From contig OZ242191.1 in assembly GCA_965205915.1 (NCBI GenBank), positions 372,001 through 436,000 of the forward strand: a stretch of 64,000 bases of DNA, written 5' to 3'. The notes below the pieces were generated by a model, which was not told the DNA's origin, did no database searches, and worked only from the letters and a program-made list of their open reading frames with translations. The DNA is from VXMO01 sp965205915. Lineage in GTDB: Bacteria; Chloroflexota; Dehalococcoidia; UBA6926. Position 1 is the stretch's first letter. Each line of letters opens with the position of its first letter. Positions 50,858 through 58,901 of the stretch are shown here, piece after piece. The position numbers and the translations under genes are program-made.

Positions 50858-53065
50858 TTGGAAGAGCGTACTAATCTGCAGCAAGTAACGGAAGATATTG
50901 ATCGCGAACTGGAGGAGATTCAGGCACGAGCGCCGCAAAGGGCGGCCTTTCAAGGGGCGGCGAACGCCCTCCAAGAGAATGACGATAAGCGGCGTGGTGA
51001 ATTACACCGTGCTCGACCTCGACCGTATGAGGGTCGTGTCGACATCATCTACCTTGGGCAAGAGAAGGCGGGTAGTGATTCGCGCCAGACGGTCTATGTT
51101 GGAACTGTCTACAAGCAGACAACTATTTCGGGTACTGCCATAGTCAACTTTGCCTCTCCCGCCGCTGCTGCTTACTACAATCCGACGCGAGTGAGCATCC
51201 CAGGACCGAATGGCGAGATTCCCGTTGCCACGGTTCTAAAGAGAGTCATCGGCATCAATGATGGCGAGATCATACGCCTGACTGAAGAACTGCGCCGAGA
51301 TGTTGGGGCTGTTGCGCCTACTGTGGATGTTGTCTTAGGTACCGAGGCTCTCACGCAGGCGGTCAGTGGTACGGGGGCTGATGACGGCCATCTCCAAATC
51401 ATCATTGGCACGATTGACCCTGATCAATATAAGCGAATAGCGAATGTCAACGATCAGGTGCTTATCGTTCAGGGCGCGGCTGGCAGCGGAAAGTCGGATA
51501 TTGGACTGCACCGAATTGCTTATCTGTTGTCGCCATTCAGCGAGTTGGGCGACCGGGCAAAGCCAACAGCGGATTCCATTCTATTTATCGGCCCTTCTCG
51601 CTCATTCCTAGAGTATGCCTCCGGCATCCTGCCGCAGCTAGGTGTCGAAGAGCGTGTACTGCAAACGACTTTCAGTGAGTGGGTTAGCACATTACATTCG
51701 AAGAGGCTGAACATCCGCTCGCGTATCTGGGATCATCTGCTCGACAAAGGAGAATTACGCGACTATAACGCCGAGGCGGAATCATTCAAGGGCTCAATCA
51801 CGATGGCCGACGCTTTGGATCGGCATGTTTCGCAGCTCGCCAGAAGCGTAGGGGCGGCCCTTCGCGACGTACAGCCATTCAGAGTGCGCATCAGTGGCGA
51901 CACACAGGGGGCTGTGACCAAGGGCGATATCCGGGATGCCACGGCAGCCGCGCTGTCAGGAGGCGGCTCCCAGCCCATGCTCAATCGCCAGCGCCGTAGG
52001 TTTTTCCGGTTACTCACCGACAACATCGTTAGCCGCGCGGGCGGGATCGGCCGGAGGCGACCGGATGAAGCGCGGCAATTCCGACGGGACATTGAGACCC
52101 GATTGGAAAACTCGCCTGTGGCTGACGCGTGGCCGGTGATTGACTTTCGAGATGAGTATGCCCACCTACTACTGGATCCAGAACGGTTCAGTCGACTAAC
52201 CAGTAATCAGGTCTCCAAAGAAACGGCGGAGGCCACGGCGCTGGGTCTGAGAGGTGCGTCAAGTCACGAGTTCAATGACCCCGACAGGGCCGCGCTGACG
52301 TATCTCGACCATCTGCTGAACGACACAATCACAGCGCGGTTAAATCACATTGTTGTGGATGAAGCACAAGATCTCTCCCCACTGGATTTCAAGTTGTTGC
52401 GGCTTGCTTCAACTAACGGATGGTTCACAATCCTTGGGGATACGTCCCAAAGGCTAATGCCCCACCGCGGTATCCGACGGTGGCGCGATCTTAACAGAGT
52501 GCTGGGACGAGCAATTACCACAGTTCAGCACGCTCGCCTCTCCTACCGCGCTACCAAGCAGATCACGCTCTTCAACAACCGCATCTTGCGTCTATTCGAC
52601 ACCACGATTGACGCGCCACAACCGTTCGACCGAGATGGGCATCGCGTCGAATATGTAACGCATAACCGTAGAGAGGACATGTATCGTGGCGTGGTTGGGG
52701 AACTGATTCGCATCAGGACGCTGCAGGGGCTTGAAATGGCTCGCATCGGCATCTTGGCCCGCGATCAGAGGAATCTGCGAGCGTTCTATGACTATTGCCA
52801 GCGGCATGGGGTAACAGAAGTCGCGCTATTTGGCGAGGAAAGCCTGGACTCACCTACTGTGTTGGCGCGCATCCCAGTTACACAGGGGCTTGAGTATGAC
52901 GCTGTAGTCGTCCTCGGCGTGAACGAATCGTTCCACTCAACCGAATTCAACCGCAAGCTTCTCTATCTAGCTTGCACCCGTGCCAAGCACTACCTCGCCC
53001 TCCATTGGTTTGGGGCGCGATCCCCGATTTTGAACGAGATCAGTGATCGTGGCATCAGCCGCTGA
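50858..53065 (+). CDS. HelD/UvrD-superfamily I DNA helicase-like protein
   Basis: 735 residues from TTG 50858. Walker A is GAAGSGKSDIG near residue 210; Walker B is VVDEAQDLSPLD, followed by LGDTSQRLMPHRGIRRW and the late motifs VTQGLEYDAVVVLGVNE and LYLACTRAKHYLALHW. The N-terminal ~190 residues are coiled coil plus an insert, as in HelD proteins that clear RNA polymerase. The frame is open upstream to 50810, and AAGGAG at 50811 is spaced for an ATT at 50825 (AISTRPPNEDAW), so the true N-terminus may be longer by 11 residues. Confidence 0.88.
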   Translation: MEERTNLQQVTEDIDRELEEIQARAPQRAAFQGAANALQENDDKRRGELHRARPRPYEGRVDIIYLGQEKAGSDSRQTVYVGTVYKQTTISGTAIVNFASPAAAAYYNPTRVSIPGPNGEIPVATVLKRVIGINDGEIIRLTEELRRDVGAVAPTVDVVLGTEALTQAVSGTGADDGHLQIIIGTIDPDQYKRIANVNDQVLIVQGAAGSGKSDIGLHRIAYLLSPFSELGDRAKPTADSILFIGPSRSFLEYASGILPQLGVEERVLQTTFSEWVSTLHSKRLNIRSRIWDHLLDKGELRDYNAEAESFKGSITMADALDRHVSQLARSVGAALRDVQPFRVRISGDTQGAVTKGDIRDATAAALSGGGSQPMLNRQRRRFFRLLTDNIVSRAGGIGRRRPDEARQFRRDIETRLENSPVADAWPVIDFRDEYAHLLLDPERFSRLTSNQVSKETAEATALGLRGASSHEFNDPDRAALTYLDHLLNDTITARLNHIVVDEAQDLSPLDFKLLRLASTNGWFTILGDTSQRLMPHRGIRRWRDLNRVLGRAITTVQHARLSYRATKQITLFNNRILRLFDTTIDAPQPFDRDGHRVEYVTHNRREDMYRGVVGELIRIRTLQGLEMARIGILARDQRNLRAFYDYCQRHGVTEVALFGEESLDSPTVLARIPVTQGLEYDAVVVLGVNESFHSTEFNRKLLYLACTRAKHYLALHWFGARSPILNEISDRGISR

Positions 53066-53118
53066 GCTAGAGATACATAAATCCTCTGAAACGGATACAG
53101 TAATAGGTGTGCCAGCGT

Positions 53119-53192
53119 CGGGGCGTAGCGCAGCCCGGCAGCGCGCCTGCTTTGGGAGCAGGAAGTCCCCGGTTCAAATCCGGGCGCCCCGA
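53119..53192 (+). tRNA. tRNA-Pro (UGG)
   Basis: 74 bases form a full cloverleaf: acceptor CGGGGCG/CGCCCCG, anticodon stem CCTGC/GCAGG with loop TTTGGGA (anticodon TGG) and T arm CCCGG-TTCAAAT-CCGGG. The discriminator is A and CCA is not encoded, so the CCA-adding enzyme is needed. Confidence 0.97.
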
Positions 53193-53207
53193 CTTTCTTT
53201 CAACTTG

Positions 53208-53232
53208 ACGCCCGATGTGGGGCGTTCCGTTT
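53208..53232. terminator. Possible terminator between tRNA-Pro and hicB
   Basis: ACGCCC-GATGTG-GGGCGT forms a 6-bp stem followed by TCCGTTTG. It lies between convergent transcripts. The T tract is weak. Confidence 0.4.
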
Positions 53233-53233
53233 G

Positions 53234-53662
53234 CTAAGCGGCAGTTACGTCCAAGGTGACGGTGCAACCGATAGCATTGAGGGCGCGCTGCACTTGGCTC
53301 ATGTGGGAGCGATGGTCGGGATTTGCCAACCGTCGCACGGCGGCCTCGCTAACACCCAGGCGGCGGCCGAGCTCCACTTTTGAGATGTGCTGCTCGGTCA
53401 TGGCCGAGTAGAGGGCGAGTTTGGCCGCGACAACAGGCGGCACCGACACAAGTTCTTGATCCGGCCCTGCCTTACCTGGAGCAGGAATCTCCCAATGTTG
53501 GTGGACGTATCCTGCCAAAGCAGTGGCCAGAGCATCCGCGGCCATCTCCAGAGCCTCGGCATGGTCTTTGCCGCCTGTAATTGCTTCTGGGACATCGGGG
53601 AAGGTCGCCACCAACATGCCGTCCTCGTCGACAGTAAGTTCGCATGGATAGGCATACAGCAT
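53234..53662 (-). CDS. hicB: HicB-type antitoxin with helix-turn-helix
   Basis: 142 residues from ATG 53662. ELTVDEDGMLVATFPDVPEAITGGKDHAEALEMAADALATALAGYV is the HicB partial RNase H fold. The C-terminal HISKVELGRRLGVSEAAVRRLANPDHRS is an XRE-type DNA-binding helix-turn-helix that would repress the operon. The reading frame is continuous with the end of hicA upstream, with no stop between, so the two could also be made as a fusion; AGGAGG lies 12 bases before the ATG. Confidence 0.85.
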   Translation of the reverse strand: MLYAYPCELTVDEDGMLVATFPDVPEAITGGKDHAEALEMAADALATALAGYVHQHWEIPAPGKAGPDQELVSVPPVVAAKLALYSAMTEQHISKVELGRRLGVSEAAVRRLANPDHRSHMSQVQRALNAIGCTVTLDVTAA

Positions 53663-53878
53663 GACTTGGAACTCCCTCCTGTCGATACCGAGTTGCCGCA
53701 GCATCGCGGCTAGCACGCCTCTGCCAATTTCGCCTTGCTACACAGTCGTGTAGCGGGATCCGACGTAGACCCTCCCGTGACTGCCCTTGCCATGGCCCGG
53801 GTAGTACCGAAAATCTTGTCCCGTTTTGCGAGCATACGCTCTGGCTCGTCGGATGAACTCTCGACCGGTCACAACCAT
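53663..53878 (-). pseudogene. hicA: hicA toxin with in-frame amber codon, fused in frame to hicB
   Basis: From ATG 53878 the frame reads VVTGREFIRRARAYARKTG, then YYPGHGKGSHGRVYVGSRYTTV, a HicA double-stranded RNA-binding toxin with the catalytic histidine in GSHGR. TAG at 53738-53740 then interrupts it. The same frame continues QGEIGRGVLAAMLRQLGIDRREF, the expected HicA C-terminus, and runs without a stop into hicB. The gene is probably inactivated, unless the amber codon is read through. Confidence 0.78.
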
Positions 53879-53916
53879 AGTGTCGCACATTTATGTACGA
53901 AACAGGCTGTGCTGGG

Positions 53917-55152
53917 TTACACCGCCCTGCCCTCACGTTTTACTGCGCCGATGCCGCGGGTCATGGCGGCTAGGGTCAGGACAATGCAGGCGGCGGCGAC
54001 GATTCCCGCGACCAGGTATGGGGTTCCTGTGACCCCAGTCGCCGCATCAGCGATGCTTCCACTCATATACGCGCCCACGAATACGCCCAGCGAGTACGCG
54101 CCGTAAAAGATTCCGAACGCCAGGCCCCGCCGGCGAATACCACCGGAATCCGCCACGAGGGCGGCGGCGGCGGGAAAGAGCAGCCCAAAACCCAGTCCCA
54201 CGACGGCCATTCCCACAAAGATGGCCCATAGCGCCTGCGTGCCTGCCATGAGGAACAACCCAGCGCCAAAGAGCCCGAGTCCTGCGCCAACGAGCAGGAG
54301 CCTGTTATATCGATCTCCTATGGCCCCCACCGCGCCGACCATCATAATCAGCGCCGTCAACGCGTATACGGTGAACGCCGTGCCGGACGTCCTCGCTGTC
54401 TCGCCGAGTTCCTTCACGTGGAGCGGCATGTAGGCGGCAAGGGTTCCAATCCCGATCGTCAACGCAAGCGCAACGAGAGACGCCACGACGAGCCCGCTGA
54501 GTTTGAATTGCTCAACGATAGAACCTTCTGCGTCCGTGCCGCGCGCCGGTTCAGTTGCAGCGCCCCCGGTATCCCGTGAGCCAATGACGTAGATGACTGC
54601 CGTCGCGGCCATCAGCCCCGCCGCAATGAGAAACACCGGCTCATACCCAATCCTGTCCGCAAGAATACCAGCGGACATTGGGCCGACAACTGCTGCGACT
54701 GCGATGCCCGCTGCGCTGCGTCCCATCGTCCGCGCCCTGCCCTCTGCCTTCGTCGAATCGCCGAGCATCGCGAATGCGCCCGGGGTGAGAACGGCAGCTG
54801 CCATTCCGTGCAATCCACGCACCGCCAGAAGCATCTCCCAATTGGACGCAAGCGCGTAGCCAACCAGGGCAAGCGCAGTGAGCGCCAAGCCCATCGTTAT
54901 GGGCAATCTCCGACCAAATCGATCCAAAAAATAACCCGCCCCAATATTGCCCACGAGGTTGGTGGCCGAGTACGCGCCTACCGTGACGCCAACCCACGTC
55001 GCCGTCGCCCCAAGTTGGTCCGCATACGTGGGTACTAAAGGCAATCCAATGAAGAAATCAAGGAACGCAACAAAGACCACGAGTGTGGCCAATTGGACGC
55101 TGCGTTTACCGGTAACACCTGATGAAGTGACCAGGTCTTGAGAAGCTGCCAT
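53917..55152 (-). CDS. Major facilitator superfamily transporter
   Basis: 411 residues and 12 predicted membrane helices. GAGYFLDRFGRRLPITMGLAL is the MFS motif between helices 2 and 3, and GAIGDRYNRLLLVGAGLGLFGAG its second-half equivalent. LHGMAAAVLTPGAFAMLGDSTKAEGRARTMG resembles drug:H+ antiporter-type members. It exports or imports small molecules; the substrate is unknown. The N- and C-termini are both inside by charge. Confidence 0.92.
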   Translation of the reverse strand: MAASQDLVTSSGVTGKRSVQLATLVVFVAFLDFFIGLPLVPTYADQLGATATWVGVTVGAYSATNLVGNIGAGYFLDRFGRRLPITMGLALTALALVGYALASNWEMLLAVRGLHGMAAAVLTPGAFAMLGDSTKAEGRARTMGRSAAGIAVAAVVGPMSAGILADRIGYEPVFLIAAGLMAATAVIYVIGSRDTGGAATEPARGTDAEGSIVEQFKLSGLVVASLVALALTIGIGTLAAYMPLHVKELGETARTSGTAFTVYALTALIMMVGAVGAIGDRYNRLLLVGAGLGLFGAGLFLMAGTQALWAIFVGMAVVGLGFGLLFPAAAALVADSGGIRRRGLAFGIFYGAYSLGVFVGAYMSGSIADAATGVTGTPYLVAGIVAAACIVLTLAAMTRGIGAVKREGRAV

Positions 55153-55269
55153 GTAAGGTTCTATGCCCGATCTATTCCGGCATCAGCCGAGGGACGCCAC
55201 GCTATTACCCTACCATGTAGCGTATTCGGGATATGATCGCTTGGGGTCGGGTTCAATGAGGGGGACACT

Positions 55270-55635
55270 GTGGCGTCAGTCCGTTACATCGTCACGAACG
55301 TGGAGCAGGCTGTGGAGTTCTATACGAATCTGCTCGGCTTTGAGGTGGCGGAGCAGTACGGCCCCGCGATGGCTATCGTGACGAGGGACGATCTCTCGCT
55401 GTGGCTGGCGGGGCCGCGGGCGTCTGCATCAAGACCGATGCCGGACGGGCGGCAGCCGGAGCCGGGCGGGTGGGCGCGTATCGTCATTGAAACGGACGAT
55501 ATTGAATCGTTGGCAGTGGCGCTGCGTGACGCGGGCGCGACGTTTCGAAATGACATCATCAGCGGGCCAGGCGGGCGGCAGGTCATCGTGGAGGATCCCT
55601 CCGGCAACGCGATTGAGGTGTTTCAGGGGGGGTGA
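55270..55635 (+). CDS. VOC superfamily protein
   Basis: 121 residues, start GTG 55270 after GAGGGGGACACT. ASVRYIVTNVEQAVEFYTNLLGFEVAEQYGPAMAIV, IVIETDDIESLAVALRDAGATFRND and VIVEDPSGNAIEVFQGG form one VOC domain pair with the C-terminal metal glutamate. It resembles glyoxalase/dioxygenase-like proteins; the substrate is unknown. A palindrome follows the stop. Confidence 0.87.
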   Translation: MASVRYIVTNVEQAVEFYTNLLGFEVAEQYGPAMAIVTRDDLSLWLAGPRASASRPMPDGRQPEPGGWARIVIETDDIESLAVALRDAGATFRNDIISGPGGRQVIVEDPSGNAIEVFQGG

Positions 55636-55645
55636 GGAGATGCCG

Positions 55646-55676
55646 GATTCCCGCTTTCGCGGGAATGACGGGTGGG
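55646..55676. repeat. Dispersed palindrome
   Basis: GATTCCCGCTTTCGCGGGAA at 55649-55668 followed by TGACGGGTGGG. Same orientation as most copies. Confidence 0.75.
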
Positions 55677-55745
55677 AAACCGCATTAGTATTGGAGAGAA
55701 ACGCATCACGCTCCGTTGAGGAGTTGTGAACCAAATGGAGGAAAC

Positions 55746-56543
55746 ATGCCTGCCCTATCTGAGTTCAATCTTGATGGAAAGACGGCAATCGTGACGGGCG
55801 CCGGTCAGGGAATCGGCAAGGGGATCGCGTTGGCACTGGCGGAGGCCGGGGCCAACGTTGTTGTCGCTGGCATTACCGTTGCAGATCGCTCGCGTTCGGA
55901 TGCCGACCTTGAGGCGACGGCGGACGAGATTCGCGCGCTGGGTCGCACTGCCCTGCCCTTTGTCGTGGACGCGCGTGACAGTGCCGAGGTCCACGCGTTG
56001 GTCGAGGCTACGCTTGCGGAGTTCGGCGCGCTGGACATCATGGTCAACAATGCGGGCGGCAGTTTCTACGCGCGCTTTCCCGACATCAGCGAGGGAGGTT
56101 TCGACGCCATCGTTCGCAACAACCTCAAGAGCACGTTCCTGTGCTGTCAGGCGGCGGGTAGCGTCATGCGGGAGCGGCAGAGCGGCGTGATTATCAACCT
56201 GTCGTCCGGCGCGGCCTTTGCGGGATCCATCGCGCAGCCGGTGTACGCGGCGACCAAGGCCGGCATCACGAATCTGACGCAGACGTTGGCCGTTGAGTTT
56301 GCTCCTCACGTGCGCGTCGTTGCGTTGGCTCCGGGCCTGACGGATACCATCGGAATGCGCGCGGGGTACGGCGATGAGGCGGACGCTCGGGTTGCCGCAC
56401 AGTCGCAGACGATGGCGGCAAAGCGTCTTGCTACGCCGCGCGACATGGGGCTGGCATGTGTTTTCATGGCGAGCGACGCGGCGTCCTACGTGAGCGGCAT
56501 CACCCTGCGCGTCGATGGCGGCGGCCGGGCTGCGGACGACTAG
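55746..56543 (+). CDS. Short-chain dehydrogenase/reductase (classical SDR)
   Basis: 265 residues from ATG 55746 (GGAGG upstream). The cofactor motif is TGAGQGIGKG near residue 17, the NNAGG motif is present, and the catalytic NLSSGAAFAGSIAQPVYAATKAG holds serine, tyrosine and lysine. DARD after the second strand suggests NAD(P) choice cannot be settled. It oxidises or reduces an alcohol/carbonyl of unknown identity. Confidence 0.93.
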   Translation: MPALSEFNLDGKTAIVTGAGQGIGKGIALALAEAGANVVVAGITVADRSRSDADLEATADEIRALGRTALPFVVDARDSAEVHALVEATLAEFGALDIMVNNAGGSFYARFPDISEGGFDAIVRNNLKSTFLCCQAAGSVMRERQSGVIINLSSGAAFAGSIAQPVYAATKAGITNLTQTLAVEFAPHVRVVALAPGLTDTIGMRAGYGDEADARVAAQSQTMAAKRLATPRDMGLACVFMASDAASYVSGITLRVDGGGRAADD

Positions 56544-56611
56544 CGTGCGCACCGACACCATCTGGTCCACGATCATGGCCTCGTCCAATCCGCGAATCAT
56601 TCCCCCTCGTC

Positions 56612-56640
56612 CGTCATTCCCGCGAACGCTGGAATCCAGG
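56612..56640. repeat. Degenerate palindrome in reverse orientation
   Basis: CCGTCATTCCCGCGAACGCT then GGAATCCAG. It is the only free-standing copy with the CCGTCAT flank on the left. Confidence 0.65.
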
Positions 56641-56701
56641 AGTTCCTTGGTCGGCAAACGTGCCCGCCACGCTAGTCCCGCTGCATTTTGGAGGGTGAAC
56701 C

Positions 56702-57634
56702 ATGACATTTCCCGATGATCTTGATGTCTTTGTCAATGAAGACGTGAGTAAACCGGAGAACCGTGTCAACCTCGCGCTATTCTCGTTGATGCAGCAAACA
56801 TGGTTCCGCGAGTGGTTCTTAGAAAAGCTCGGCCTTCCGATAGATACCGTGGTATATCCAGTCAAGACTCAAGAAAACAACCTAAGGCCCGACTTCAGAG
56901 CGGCAGCCCCGGATGGCACAAGACGAGCTTGGATCGAAATAGAGTTGTCGAAAAATCAGGAACAACTTGAGACGTATCAGAAGGTCTTCGCGCCAGACAT
57001 AGTCAAGTCGGTCTGGGGTGCCCCGGAGCACGATGGCGATCTGAGTCTCAAGCGGATCGCCGAGTTCGTGGGTGAGCGGATCGGTACGGGAACACTGGCG
57101 GATCAAGTCGCGGTCAACGCCAAACACCTTCGTGACGCGATCAACACGGCGTTGGATGAACATTCAGCTGCAATAGGACGCGCCGAAGTTTCCGGAAAAA
57201 TGCGTGGTCATTCCTTGGTGAAAGCGTTTGAGGATTGGTTTGGGTCACGGCTCAATTTCAATCTCGGCAGTTCAGAGCGCCCATTGATAGGCAACCTCAA
57301 GGCGGATACCACGACCAACGGAGACAACGGATTCTCGCTGCGGGCGCGGCGCCATGACAAGAAACCTGGAACTGTCAGCCTCCTTAACATCACTAGCGGC
57401 AGTGATCGAGTGTACTTCCCATCCAAGTCTCGTCTCTCGAGATGTCTGCCGCATCACACCAATGCAATTGACAGCTACGTACGTTTTCTATTAGACATGG
57501 GCATCGACATCTCGCTTCTTGGCGAGGCGAAGAAAGAAAGCTTGCCACTCGAAGACGTTCTCAAGAATTTCGATGCTCTCACCGAGTGCCTTTCGGTTTT
57601 AACAGGCCCCTCAGAAATCAGTGGCACTGCATAG
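56702..57634 (+). CDS. Hypothetical protein with PD-(D/E)XK-like nuclease motif
   Basis: 310 residues, ATG 56702 with GGAGG upstream. The segment RPDFRAAAPDGTRRAWIEIELSKNQEQLETYQKVF near residues 60-95 looks like a PD-(D/E)XK core: the D of PDF, EIE and a following K, then a helix with Q. The rest is charged and of unknown fold. No named family is recognised. It stands alone between an SDR and an acyl-CoA dehydrogenase gene, which suggests a separate acquisition. A nuclease role is an inference. Confidence 0.72.
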   Translation: MTFPDDLDVFVNEDVSKPENRVNLALFSLMQQTWFREWFLEKLGLPIDTVVYPVKTQENNLRPDFRAAAPDGTRRAWIEIELSKNQEQLETYQKVFAPDIVKSVWGAPEHDGDLSLKRIAEFVGERIGTGTLADQVAVNAKHLRDAINTALDEHSAAIGRAEVSGKMRGHSLVKAFEDWFGSRLNFNLGSSERPLIGNLKADTTTNGDNGFSLRARRHDKKPGTVSLLNITSGSDRVYFPSKSRLSRCLPHHTNAIDSYVRFLLDMGIDISLLGEAKKESLPLEDVLKNFDALTECLSVLTGPSEISGTA

Positions 57635-57656
57635 ACGTGCCACATCCTCGGCCGCT

Positions 57657-58883
57657 ATGACAATTGACGACACCCTCTCAGAAGAGCTCCGCCTACTCCG
57701 TCACTCCATCCGTGAGTTGGTGCGGGATAAGGTTGCGCCACGGGCGTGGCAGATCGACCAGGACCGCGAGTACCCACAGGATGTCTTTGAGGCGTTTCGG
57801 GATCAGGGGTTGTTCGCGCTCGCCCTGCCGGAGAGTGAGGGCGGCACGGGCGCAGGGACGATGGGGCTGGCCATCGCCGTCGAGGAGGTGGCGCGGGCCT
57901 GCGCGTCGTCCGCGCAGATGCTCATTCTTTCTTCACTCGTGACGTGGCCGATGCGGTTGTTTGGCACGGATGAGATGCGGCGGGACTATGTGCGGGCAGT
58001 CGCCGACGGCAGCCAACGGGGCGCATTCGCGCTGACGGAGCCTAACGCGTCCTCCGATTTGGGTTCAATGGTCACGCGGGCGGAAAAGGCGGGCGGAGGG
58101 TACGTCATCAACGGGGAAAAGGATTTTATCAGCGGATCTCCTCAGGCGGATTTCTTTGTTGTGTTTGCCAGTGTGGTTGATGGCAGCGAGCCGCGCGGCA
58201 TGACGGCGTTTCTGGTCGATGTGCCCCAACCCGGCGTCGTCTTGCTGCGGCGTGATGAGGGCATGGGTTTGAAGGGGATGCCGCATTGCGATTGGTCGTT
58301 TGACGGCTGCCGCACGCCGGAGTCGCACATGATTGGCGGTATCGGGGAGGGCGCGGACGTTGCGCGTCTAAGCATGAACGCGATTCAGCCGCTGCTGGCG
58401 GCGCGGGGACTTGGAGCGTCGGAGGAGGCGCTGGCATTCGCGCGGGATTACGCGAATACGCGACGCATCTACGGCGGCCTGTTGGCAGACCTGCAGACGA
58501 CGCAACTGCATTTGGCGGAGATCGCCGTCAACGTGGAGGCGACGCGCTTGCTCACATACAAGGCCGCGCAGATGGTGGACGACGGCCGATTTCATGCTGA
58601 GGCGGACGCGGCCTACCTAAATGCGGCCAAACTCATGTCGGCCAGAACCGCCATCCATGCGACGGATCACGCGATGCAGGCCGTCGGCGGTCACGCCTAT
58701 ATGGAGGTTCACCCGTTGGAACGGATGTATCGCGACGCGCGACACCTCAGCCTGTACATGGGCACGAGCGAGGTGCTGTCACTGAGGGTAGCGAGAGCGG
58801 TGTTGGACGGTGGGCTGGGATATGGGCCGTCGGTCTCGCGGCAGTCGACTGAGGAGCGTTCGCGGCGGCAATCCAGCGGCTAG
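57657..58883 (+). CDS. Acyl-CoA dehydrogenase-family flavoprotein lacking the usual catalytic glutamate
   Basis: 408 residues from ATG 57657. GLFALALPESEGGTGAGTMGLAIAVEEVARAC, GAFALTEPNASSDLGSMVTRAEK and YVINGEKDFISGSPQADFFVVFA are N-terminal and FAD-binding landmarks; the C-terminal helical bundle includes ARDYANTRRIYGG and MQAVGGHAYMEVHPLERMYRDARHL. The site that is YEGT in short/medium-chain enzymes reads YMGTSE, and the alternative IVD/LCAD-type glutamate site reads AIQPLLAARG. The usual base is thus missing at both positions; the reaction may differ. Confidence 0.88.
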   Translation: MTIDDTLSEELRLLRHSIRELVRDKVAPRAWQIDQDREYPQDVFEAFRDQGLFALALPESEGGTGAGTMGLAIAVEEVARACASSAQMLILSSLVTWPMRLFGTDEMRRDYVRAVADGSQRGAFALTEPNASSDLGSMVTRAEKAGGGYVINGEKDFISGSPQADFFVVFASVVDGSEPRGMTAFLVDVPQPGVVLLRRDEGMGLKGMPHCDWSFDGCRTPESHMIGGIGEGADVARLSMNAIQPLLAARGLGASEEALAFARDYANTRRIYGGLLADLQTTQLHLAEIAVNVEATRLLTYKAAQMVDDGRFHAEADAAYLNAAKLMSARTAIHATDHAMQAVGGHAYMEVHPLERMYRDARHLSLYMGTSEVLSLRVARAVLDGGLGYGPSVSRQSTEERSRRQSSG

Positions 58884-58901
58884 GGCTTATAGCCACACTC
58901 G

